Assembly (NCBI RefSeq): GCF_020497125.1
Contig: NC_059079.1
Location: 15,519,553-15,583,552, forward strand
Reading direction: 5' to 3'
Length of the DNA: 64,000 nucleotides
Source: Mauremys mutica
Taxonomy: Eukaryota; Chordata; Testudines; Geoemydidae
The translations under genes and the position numbers were made by a program. Shown here piece after piece: positions 36,976-47,674 of the stretch; position 1 is the first letter of the stretch, and every line of letters begins with the position of its first letter. The notes below the pieces were generated by a model. That model saw nothing but the letters and a program-made list of their open reading frames with translations. It did not search any database and was not told where the DNA came from.

Positions 36976-37663
36976 ATGTCCAGAGGAACTATACCAGTTC
37001 CACTGCCAGAAAGCTCTCCACACCTGTAAAAGAGGGACCAGGATTTGCTCCATGGAAACCAAACCAAACAACTGAATGAATCCAAAAGAATCACTCACAC
37101 AAACACACACAATGTTTCTGGACAGAGAAGCACATTACAAAATAAGGAGACTCTTAGCAGCAGCATTATGAACTTTCTTTATAAAGCCAAAGAGCCAGTG
37201 TAAAATGGACCTAGCACAACTGAAATAAATGCAGTTGTATTGATTTACACCAGCTAACAGCCTTGGCCTAGAATACAAAACATTGGGGAACCATTCTTCA
37301 CGGGCATAAGCAAACATAGCTCAAGTGACCTCAAGGGAATTGGGCCCACAGACACCAGTGAATTGGTTCCATTTTATGGCTTTTTTAGGGAGGAAAATAG
37401 TTCATAAAAATAATTGCAAATATGAGGTTACAGGAAGAGCTGGTTAGAAAATGGAACGCTCCTTTCGATCTCTTTTCCTCATCAAAATTTTGAGGAAAAA
37501 GTTTGCTCAAATTTCTAAATTTTGAGATGTTTTAGCACTTCTAGTTTAAAGGTTTGTACATTTGCATAGAGTGGATGGTGTTTGCACAACTTCTCTGCTT
37601 TACTGATAGCGTTCCTTAAATAAAAACCATTTCCAAAAGAAACAGGGCTGGAATTCTCAACTA

Positions 37664-38814
37664 CCTTGTGTGATGGGTTCGGTCACGGAGATCCCCTTGG
37701 GACTGTCACCTACGTGCTGAAGTTACCTCTGAGCCCGTTTTTCCTGCCAGCTTGGGACTCCAGAACCCTGCCTTGTAGAGCCAGACACACTAGCCTGCTG
37801 CAACACAGACCCAGGTCTGGTCCATAGCCTCATAGCTGCAGACTTTAACCAAAAACTACTCAGCAGGTCACCTATCTCCAGCACCCAGACACCCAGCTCC
37901 GAAACTCCAAATAAATCTGTTTTACTCTTTATAAAGCTTATACAGGGTAAACTCATAAATTGTCCGCCCTCTATAACACTGATAGAGAGATGCACAGCTG
38001 TTTGCTCCCCCCAGGTATTAATCACTTACTCTGGGTTTACTAACAAACAAAAGTGATTTTATTAAGTATAAAAAGTAGGATTTAAGTGGTTTCAAGTAAT
38101 AACAGACAGAACAAAGTAAGTCACCAAGCAAAATAAAATAAAACACGCAAGTCTAAGCCCAATACATTCAGAAATAAATTTGTTAGTCTCTAAGGTGCCA
38201 CAAGGACTCCTCTTTTTTTTTGTTTACAGGTAAAAGCTCACCCTCAGAGATGTTCCAATAAGCTTCTTTCACAGACTAGACTCCTTCCTAGTCTGGGCCC
38301 AATCCTTTCCCTGGTACAGTCCTTGTTAGTTCCAGCAGGCATCTTAGGTGAAAAGCAGGGGCTTTCTGAGACCCCCTATGCTCTGTTCCACCCCCTTTTA
38401 TAGCTTTTGCACAAGGCAGGAATCTTTCATCTCTCTGGGTCCCCGCCCCTCCTTCTAAATGGAAGGTTTAAGATGGATTCCAGTTTCAGGTGACATGTTC
38501 ACATGTCCTGTGAGACCCCAGCCTTCATTCTTCCAGGGCTGGCCTGCAGGCAGCCAGGGAAGGTTTGCAAGTAAACAGACCATTTACAACCAATTGTCCT
38601 AATCAATGGGAGCCATCAAGATTCTAAATCACCATCAATGGCCCACACTTTGCATAATTACATACATACAAATAGGATGAACACTCAGTAGATTATAAGA
38701 TTTGTAATGATACCTTACAAGAGACCTTTTGCGTAAAACATATTCCAGTTACATTATATTCACACTCATAAGCATATTTCCATACAACATTATGGAGTGC
38801 AGCGTCACACCTTG
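37664..38814 (-). mobile_element. Solo LTR, 1141 bp, with 5-bp target duplication
   Basis: Ends TGTGATGG (37669) and GTCACA (38809) are flanked by identical 'ccttg' at 37664-37668 and 38810-38814. On the minus strand a TATA box 'tataaaaggggg' (38391-38402) and a downstream AATAAA (38058-38063) set the orientation. No coding frame or second LTR is present, so this is a solo LTR left by recombination. A short SINE-like piece interrupts it at about 38176-38229. Confidence 0.88.
38176..38229 (+). repeat. Dispersed repeat fragment inside the solo LTR
   Basis: 'ttgttagtctctaaggtgcc' followed by 'acaaggactcctc' and a T run belongs to the same family as the copies at 388-602 and 27378-27471. It post-dates the LTR insertion unless it is part of this LTR subfamily. 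Confidence 0.6.
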
Positions 38815-39100
38815 CACCTTGTGTGCTTTCTGCATTCACTTTGCAAAGGGAGAAGTGACAACACTTGATGCAAGGCAGAGGAAATAGAATATAAACTAGG
38901 TAATAGTCACAGCAGGCCTGATTCTGAACTCATTTCCCCTGGTGCAAATCAGAAGTCATTGTATTAAAATGAATGGAGTTATGCCAGCATGAGTGATAGC
39001 AAAGTCAAAGCAACAATATAAAGAAAAATAATGTAATAAAAATGATCAGGCAGGTCCTAGATCAAGAGGACTAGTCACACTAGCCCTCTACGCTACACTA

Positions 39101-39374
39101 TATGTCTACACTAAAATTAAAAACCCAGGGCTGCCCATGCCAGCTGACTCAAGCTCAGAAACTCGGGGGTTCAGGCTAAGGAGCTGTTTAACTGCAGTGT
39201 AGACATTAGGGTTCGGACTGGAGCCTGGGATCTAGGACCCTGCAAGGGGGGAGGGTCCCAGCTCAATCCCGAACATCTACACTGTAATGAAACAGTCCCA
39301 TAGCCCGAGCCCCATGAGCCTAAGTCAGCTGGCACAGGCCAGCTGCAAGTGTCTAACTGCAGTGTAGACACACC
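39101..39374. mobile_element. MITE with inverted 'tgtctacactg' ends
   Basis: The left end 'tatgtctacactaaaatta' is mirrored by 'taactgcagtgtagacacac' on the right. The interior is itself partly palindromic ('gccagctgactcaagc' against 'cctaagtcagctggc'). Confidence 0.65.
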
Positions 39375-40822
39375 CTCTGTTCCTGTGCTTGGTGCAGGCA
39401 CACCAGTGGGGAGGCAAAGGGACTTTAAGCAACTTTTGTGCCCTCCATATTCCGGGTCTGATTCCCTGCATAAATTAGATTGGCCCATGGATACTCCAAC
39501 TTATGTTAGGCAGTTACACCCCTTTAATCGCCATTTCACAGCTGAGAGTAGGCAGCATGCAGCTGTGAATACACCCCCTCCCTCCCTGCCAAAGCCCAAG
39601 CTCAGGGCAGCATTTTGGGTATTATTACAGCAGCCCATGGAAACTGCATATACTGGGGAAGATTCCTGCAGGTGGCTCTGTCTCCTTTACACCTCCTGGA
39701 TGGTGTAAAGGGGCTGTAGAAGCTTGCACCTACTTTTTAATTTTCCCTTTTGCCAAGAGTTTTGAAGGGGGAAAAAAAGAGATTCTGTCTCATATCCAAG
39801 TGGGTCATAATTTAGAATCTATGATTTATGTAATGGTGGTTTTAACCCCACTTAGAAATAGACCGCTTTCGTGATTTATTGATTGCTTCTTCCCCTTGTT
39901 AATTTGACTCATTTCTTAGGAAATTATTCCTAGTTAATCATAGTAAGAATAAAATTAGTTATAGTTCCCATTTTGCTGCAAAGGGAGCGTAAATAACTTT
40001 TAAAGCAGATCGGAAAGAAAAACATGTTAAAAAAGCCCAGAAGAATATATAAAATGATATTTCAGAGTGGGCAGTAAATCAAGTCTCTGCCCTGTTACTG
40101 GGCAGAGTTGCTCAGAAATTCACATTCCACTGGAGTAGGTTTTCACAGCGGGTTCTTATCAATTGAATTTGCCACATCTTTTGGGAAATACACCATTCTG
40201 GAAGATAAAATCTCCTGCCTCCCCCACTCCATTCATAGGATAAAAAAAGAGCCCTGTTGTGTGCCTTTTTTACCCACTGGAGGAATATAAAACCATTATA
40301 TTTAAGTATCATAATAGCCAACATATGCTTTTTCTTAGAAACGACACCACCATCTGGATTAAGTTCTACCGATAATTTCAGACAATGTTACCATTTTTTT
40401 TTTCTTCAGGAGGAAGAAACTGACCAGAGAGCAACTACTTTTCAGATAGGGAATGGATCATTTCCCTTGCCCTGCCACCTGAGACCTTGGAAAGGGCAAG
40501 GGGGAAAAAAAACCTCTTATATGTACTAACATATTCTGATTTCACATGCTAATTGATTACGAACATCTAGCCAGGTATCCCTCAATACTAAGCACGTCTC
40601 CTATTGCCTTTGGACATATGACTTCAATAATAAAAATATGCCATGACTGTACTGATGATAATATACCACAACATTATCGAAGCAGTCTCTTTGGTACTAC
40701 CATATCGGTCATTAAAAACTGCACTTATTGCATGGTATAGGGAGTAAATGAGAAGCAAATTTAACCCTTAGCCTACTCAAGGTCTTTAAATACATTGGAG
40801 AGTAACGGGGAAGCCTTCTCAC

Positions 40823-41087
40823 CTGGATGAATCCTTACTAGCCTCATGGCTATTGTCATGAACGTAGCAGACCTTCTGGGCCACCACATCCAACTGGCTG
40901 TAACTGGAAATGGGCATGCCGGGATAATTGATGTACTCAATCTGACCGTGCACAGGTGGCACAGAGACGGCATACAGCAGCTTCTCGGGTTTGCTAGTGC
41001 CATCTGTTGCCATAAGAACATCTGTCGTCAAGGTCACCCTGTCACCCTCTGTTAAAGTTACAGGTTTGGTGAGTAGAACAATGTCCC
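40823..41087 (-). pseudogene. FREM1: FREM1-like exon E: CSPG repeat
   Basis: A 265-nt exon with acceptor 'attattatttttag' and donor TCCAG/GTGAGA (strong), phase 1 in and phase 2 out. It reads 'DIVLLTKPVTLTEGDRV', 'LLYAVSVPPVHGQIEYI' and 'VVAQKVCYVHDNS', matching the FREM1 segment that carries 'VCYVH'. Its frame is open. The continuation of this repeat ('F.F..SNG...' in relatives) is not found in the next 8.4 kb. Confidence 0.87.
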
Positions 41088-41499
41088 CTAAAAATAATAA
41101 TAAAAAAAAAATCTCAGGAAGAGAAATTAAAAGGGGGGATAATCCTTTTACATTCCATGGGGGGGGGGGGGAAAGAGGAGGGGGCAGAAATCAGCTTTTT
41201 TTACACAGAGAGAGAGAGGTCGGGGAAATGAACCACAAAACACTGTAGGGGATTTAACAAAAAGAACTTTATCAAAACAGCTTGGGAAAGGATTTTTTGT
41301 TTTAGCTTGCCAGGTTTTGGATTTTCCTCAGTTAAATTACTATCTTTTATAGCACAAAGAAACTTTAACTTAGGTGCATACAAGACATTTGCAACAGTAC
41401 AACCATACAGATCTAGAAGCATTTGTTTTAAAAACAAAACATTCCTCCTTCTGATTTTTAACTTCCAATCTGATCCATACAATATGGAGATTCCACTCA

Positions 41500-41550
41500 G
41501 TGTGTGCGCGCACTGTGTGTGTGTGTGTACATATGCATGCATATATGTGA
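41500..41550. repeat. Alternating purine-pyrimidine (TG/CG/AT) tract
   Basis: 'gtgtgtgcgcgcactgtgtg' followed by 'catatgcatgcatatatg'. Such alternation favours Z-DNA or cruciform structure. Confidence 0.7.
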
Positions 41551-43299
41551 GTTCCCCAAAATATTGAAACTGGCTTTGAGGTTCTCTCTTTGTGGAGAGA
41601 GAATGACCCATTTGTTCACAAAGAACAATTAAGTTAATAGGCCCAAATGAGCCGACTGACAAAATGCCTTAATGAACTAAGCACAACATTGCATTTTAAG
41701 CTGATAGCGCTACGTGATGCTGTAATCTCTGCAACAGAGGTTCCATATCCATTAGATTTATTTTTTAAAATCACAGCAGCACAGGAAGATCAACACAATT
41801 CTCTCCTATTTACAAAACAGCAGCCAAAATAAATTTAAAAAATGAGGAGCTGGACAACTAGGATCAGAAGTAGAAATAATTTGCCAGTTCACAGCCCTCT
41901 GATACAGTTCTATCATAGCCACTCTTAATTCTCCTAGGTTATAAAAAATGAAAGTGTTAAAATTACAACACAATCAGCTGGTTGACAACAATGGGACAAA
42001 ACTGGAGAATGGCATCTTGGACTATCCCAGGGCCCAGGATGAGTGAACTTCATATCACCAGGAGGAAGCCAAAGGCTGAAGCAAAGAGAAACTTTACATT
42101 TGATAGTATATATAAAAAGAAAAAATGCCATGCCGATTTCCTAATGCACTGCTGCAGATTAACATGTTGATGATAATGGACAAGCAGGGTGTTTGTAGCA
42201 CTGAGCCAGCAGTTTTCATGCCTTTTACCTTCTTATAATGTTGCCAGCTGACTTTTATGTACAACACAGCTCCTATTATTCACTTCAGATAGCAATATTG
42301 GGGATGGTTGATTCTAAATATGTATTTTTTTATTCCTGCTGCAAACTCTGTTCTGCACCAAGTTTGCGGCACTGCTCTCAAAACCAGTTTGATGGTTCAA
42401 TCTTACCCAAAATGTTTCATGGCTATTAACCATGAAAACCATCATTGCTGGCTTCCCACTGCATCTGCTGTGCTGTACCGGTATGCCACTGAAACCAACG
42501 GGACACTTGGATGTATTGCATCTACTATATTTCGTGCATTAAGCAGGTGACTAATTTCTTAGGAACTTATTCATGGTTAACCACAGTATAAACACAATTA
42601 GTTATTTTGCCTTTATCAAGTGAATTGAAAGCAATTTTTTTGGAAATAAAAAAAAATAAACACCACCACAAAACTCTTCCTTGGAACACATACTTGAAAA
42701 TGCAGGACTTGGAACATTTGGCAGAAGTCAAGTCATTAAAGTTGTGTTTTAAAAAGAGGTGGGGGATTTCCAGTTATATGTTGCCTCTAGGAAAAAGTAT
42801 TACTACATTCATAAGGCTCATCTGAAGTCTGGGATCCATTTCCAGGCTATTTCCAAAAGAGATCAAGGAGTGTGGGAGGAAACATCAAAGTCAAGGAGAG
42901 AGGAACAAAGCTGGCAGGGGAAGGATGATCCAGAGGTCAGGGAGCTTGCCTGAAACTCAGGAGATACAGCCTCTGTGCCCCCCCTTAATCAGGCTTTGTG
43001 GCAACTACACAAGGCCTTAGCATTTTTGAGTGGGCCTGTAAAACAATTTTTTCCCTGTCCCCAAAATGTAACTGACTTCAGTCTACTGTGATCACAACAC
43101 TCAGCATAAGGGCACCTTGAAGATTTGAGGGAGAAGCCTGTACGACTTGTTAGACATTAGACAATTAGGTCAGTTTTCCAACATCAGTCAGGGGTGAGCA
43201 GCATAGTTAAGCCAGTCTTTCAGGGATGCATATTACCTACACCAATGGGAGAATCCCTCCTATCGGCATAGGTAGTGTCTACACTGTAGGTAGGGTCGG

Positions 43300-43410
43300 C
43301 ATAGGTAGTGTCATACTTCAAAGCACTTTCCAAGATCAGTATCATTATCCCCATTTTAGAGATGGGAAAGTGAGGCATGGGGAGGTGAAGTTGCCCAAGG
43401 TAATTCTGTA
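43300..43410 (-). repeat. MIR-type SINE, antisense
   Basis: 'attatccccattttagagat' and 'gaagttgcccaagg' are the complement of MIR core wording. Confidence 0.65.
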
Positions 43411-45462
43411 ACCCAATGGCAATGTTTAAAAAAATACTTCCAAGCCTGTGGTGACAGAAGGCTGCCAGTCACTGGAAGGTTGTGTGTTCATTCTAGTGTT
43501 GTTATTATTTCTTAGATTTCTGGGGCCCATAGTGTGCTAAGCATTACATTAACAAAGACAGGCACATCCCCTGCTCTAAAGAGCTTCTGTCTAAATAAAA
43601 GACAAGACTAAACAAATGAGAGGAACAAACATCAGTGGGTGCTGGGAAATAGAGGGGATGGAGCACAGAGGTTACAAATATAAGATTATGCAGATACTCA
43701 GCCGTAGCAAGCCAGAGCCTCAACTTGTGTAAATTGTTGTTGCTCACTTGAAGGCCATGCAGCTATGGCAATTTACACAAGCTGAGGATTTAGCCACTCA
43801 TATTTACATCTTAGAACAACTAAGGAATTTAGTTTTCTTTGCAAAGTGTATATGGTATTTTTCAAATGCTAGTGAATTGATCATCACAAAACACCAGCAA
43901 GGTGGGCAAGTATTATTATCTCCATTTTACAGAAGGGGAAAAATAAGGCAGAAAGGTTTGGGGCCAAGTTCTCAAGAGCAGTCTTTATATTGAGATGCCC
44001 AACTTGAGATGCTTAAGTTGTGTCTAACTGGCAGTTTGGGGGAATCTTTCCCTTGCTGGGCGTCCTGTCATGGGACTGTGTAGACTGACAATATCAAGTT
44101 CTCATATCATTCTCAGAGTCGTACTAGATGATGCGGTGCCAAGAATGCCAGCAGCTGGTCGAGAGTAGGGTCCATACCATTGCTAGTACCAGTGGAGTTG
44201 CACCTGAGTTGTGCAATGGTGGAAGATGTCCCAAAACCTGTCAGTGCAGACAAGGCCCTAGGAATGTTGAGGGTCCACACTTGTAATGGAATTTATAAAA
44301 GCCGCAGGTACCTAGCACCTTTGAAGATTAGGCCATCTAGTTAGGTCTCTAACTATGGAATTAGGGCCCAGATTCAACACAGCTCTTAAAACACACACGT
44401 ACGTCACGTTGACTTCAGGACATTCTGAGGCGGAGCCTAGGTGACTCCCTTTAAGCACCTATGTTTGAATAGCTTGGTCATTGCACATCATCTAGTAATT
44501 TATTTAAAAAAAACATCTTTGCAGCATAATACTGTAGCATCTGGAATTAGAATAATATATTAAAATCAGATTAATACATAAAGATGTCAGTTATCTTCTG
44601 GTTAGTCCAATCAATTACTGTTATCATCGCTTTTTTCTTATGTTTCAATATACATAGGGTACAAATTGACACGGGCTACAAATCCTAGCATCAGATCTCT
44701 AGTGAAGTCATTTTTATTTGATGGCAGATTTTGGCCCTAGTATTTAAAAAAAAAGAAAAAGAAATCATTTCCATATCCAATAACCTAGAGAAAAAACACA
44801 GTTGGACTCTCAAGACTGGCAATATTGCCCGGCCTCTCTGACTTGGGCATTCTCAGCCCTCAGCGTTTTTGCAGGCAGCTTCCTGAAAGTTCCATTAGGT
44901 TTACATGGCCACTGTGCGTTCTCTCTCTCTTTCTCTCTCTGCCAGGGTCGGGGCAGATTTGTGTGCCTTTTGTTATGAACTTGCTCAAACATCCTGGGCT
45001 TGAACGTTCTACTTGAAATAGAACATTGGTGGGTTTGCGGTAGAAGGAACAGAGAAGTTAGGGTGACAAGAGGAGCAGAGGGGACAGTTTAAAAGCAGGT
45101 CCAGAGGGAATGGTGCCAGGGAGGAAGAGAGAAGGTAGAAAAGAGGACAATATGGCTGAAAAAGTAAATGTATTGTGTGTCACGTACAGGACACCTATGT
45201 GCGCCCACAACTTTTTAGAAGCAATGCCTTTTAAAAAATATACTGCAACATGTATATTTTAAAAACCCTACCAAAACAAGACACTCCACTGCATACACTT
45301 CTCCCCCTGGGAAGAGGATGAAGGAACAAACAACACATGGCAGATGTTAGTCATGATGCATAAGGCACTGCTGGAAGGTGCTCAGATACCATGGTGATGA
45401 GCACAGTATCAGAACATATATTAGAAGGGTAGAGTGATGGGAGAGGCTCTTAATGTAGTCAT

Positions 45463-45590
45463 AGATTTTAAGACCAGAAGGGTACATCAGTTCATCTAGT
45501 GTGACCTTCTGTATAACACAAACCAGAGAATTTCATCCAGTTGCTCCTGCATCAGCAAGATGCAGGAGCATCTTGTCATGAGGGCACCCC
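45463..45590 (-). repeat. CR1 LINE 3' fragment, antisense
   Basis: 'agaccagaagggtacatcag', 'tcatctagtgtgaccttctg' and 'gagaatttcatccagttgct' match the complement of CR1 3' text, parallel to the copy at 4378. Confidence 0.72.
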
Positions 45591-45957
45591 TTTTAGATAG
45601 TAAAACAGTTCTTTACAAGTATTATTCCCACTTGGGAAGTGGAGGTGGGGTGGAAAACGCATACAAGGGGAAAATTCACGGATTAGTACTAGTTTTGTGA
45701 CTCCAATTTAGAGAGACCCACTCCCTCCCCTACACACACACTCCAATCGCCACCCCCCAATTGCACAAGCCTTTGCCTATTTTGTACCACATTTTTCCTT
45801 GATTGCACATATTATTGTCTCATTAACTGCCAAGCTTTCCAGAGCACTGAAAAGGAGAGAGCATTAAAAATACACTGAAAAGTCCTAGAACTCAATTAAC
45901 ACACAGGGGGAGAAGGGGGAAAGGTTGGGTTTTCAGCTCCAATTATAAAAGGCAAAT

Positions 45958-45986
45958 TCTCTCTCTCTCTCTCTATATATATATAT

Positions 45987-46037
<51 letters not shown>

Positions 46038-46060
46038 TATATATATACACACACACACAC

Positions 46061-46094
<34 letters not shown>
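45958..46094. repeat. Compound (TC)n(TA)n(CA)n microsatellite
   Basis: A TC run leads into four alternating blocks of (TA)n and (CA)n. Translated on the minus strand it gives a cysteine/valine/tyrosine chance frame. Confidence 0.97.
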
Positions 46095-47478
46095 TTTTTG
46101 TAATATCAGCTAATTAGACTTTGACAACCAATTAGCAGATTCTTAGTGAAGCTGAGAATCAAGTTAGCATTAAGAAAGGGGGAGGGAAGGGAAACCAGCA
46201 GGCAAAATGCTCCTTCTCCACATACAGGCTATGTTTAAAATTCATAGGGTCAGGTCCTGCATGGGGTTTACCTCCCTTGTAGTTGACTGCCAAGGCAGGT
46301 GCATGAGGGTGTATACTCAGCACACAAGTTGCCCTGCTAACTTTATGTCTCTGTAACTCATGTAGGCCAACTGCAGGCTAGTACCCTCCATCCTACTTGC
46401 AAGGTTACATTTTAATTTTTAATAACCTTTTCTTTCTTTTTTCCCCAGCATCCATGAAGTACCCAGATGATTATTTAGGATTAATGGATTATCAAAAGTG
46501 CCAGTTGGCACACTCCTAGTTAAAGAAAAAAAATGTAACAAATGCAGCTGTTTACTAATAAATAAAGCCTCAGCTGTAACAGAAATAAATTAGATGCATT
46601 TAATTGGTCGACTGCAAACCTCCTCTCTTTATTACAATGCTGCTTCTTGTTATTTCATGATGTCAGGGTACATGGCAGACTGACAGAGTGTTTATGAATC
46701 ACAGTTTGCAGATGGCACTCCTGGTTTTTCGGCAGTTATGAGCACAAGTAGCATGAGGACTCAATAGAGGGTTTTTGCCAACAAGGACCCCCTGAGAATT
46801 AGCTGCCTCCATTTCTCTTGTGCCAATTTCTCACTGACTGGAGCACTATTTCACAAAACCTACATTCAATAAATTACAGCCGCCTGGCAAGAATTTAGTA
46901 AAATGTAACACTCTGAGGACACTGGTGTCTCAATTTGATTTCTATTCATTTCTAAAGGACATGCGATAGTACTTGGAACGGACCTTGTGTGATTTTTTTT
47001 TCCACCCAACCAGAAGAATAAGAGCCCAGGAATACCCCCACCCTGCCTACAAAGAGAGTTACCTTCGCTAATGACAGTTTTATAATCCAGTGGGGAAATA
47101 ATCTCAGACCACTGCGCTTGGAGCTGGTGAGCTGTAAGACTTCTGGACTGAACTCCCTTCTCTTGGCCACTTCAATGAGTTATGAGTAAACGCACGAGGG
47201 ATGTGGCCATAATTGTCAACAGATTTGTCAACTTGTGTCATTAGTTATGCGCATAATGGATTTTATTCTAATGAGTTTGTTCATCAGAATGCCAGGAGGA
47301 GCTGGCCTCTTCGGAGGAAATGAACTACAAACTTTGCCCATGCATTTTAAAATACATCAGTGCCACATAAAGGGAAAAGGAGCATTTCCTTTCTTTTTAA
47401 CACGCTGCAGTTTTCACTTAGGTGAACTGGATACATTGGGCTAAACCTTCCCATGATTGCTGTAGGCTCATTTCCTAC

Positions 47479-47674
47479 CTTTGCCCACATTTCTAATGGA
47501 GATGTAGAAGCTTTCCGGTGGGCAGCTGTTCTCCCCATCTGTCACGTAAAACTGAAAACAATCATAACTCTTTAGACCCAGGATGTTAGTATGGAAATAC
47601 CAGAGGAGGCTCCTGTCCACATCCTCTCAAGTGAAATTCATTCCAGGATACAGAGTGATCCAAGATAACATGGC
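47479..47674 (-). pseudogene. FREM1: FREM1-like exon D: rest of CSPG repeat, with in-frame TGA
   Basis: A 196-nt exon with acceptor 'tctgtttttcag' and donor AAAG/GTAGGA, phase 0 in and phase 1 out. It reads 'WITLYPGMNFT', then a TGA stop at 47627-47629, then 'EDVDRSLLWYFHTN' and 'FQFYVTDGENSC' in the same frame. CSPG repeats usually have glutamine or another residue between 'FT' and 'EDVD', so one base change (for example CGA to TGA) explains the stop. Apart from it the frame is open and the exon is clearly homologous. Confidence 0.85.

Larger units (their letters stand above)
32467..40822 (-). other. Interval between exons E and F of FREM1-like gene
   Basis: An 8.4-kb interval. By homology it should carry roughly 40 residues completing one CSPG repeat and starting the next, but I find no such exon. 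It contains an old LINE/MIR-like region (34440-35300), a hAT element (36293-36629), an (AC)n run, a solo LTR (37664-38814) and a MITE (39101-39374). Confidence 0.5.
41088..47478 (-). other. Intron D-E of FREM1-like gene
   Basis: A 6.4-kb intron with a G run at 41159-41172, an alternating purine-pyrimidine tract (41500-41550), MIR-like pieces at 43300-43410 and 43885-43965, a hairpin element at 43690-43795, a CR1 fragment (45463-45590) and a compound microsatellite (45958-46094). No exon recognised. Confidence 0.5.
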
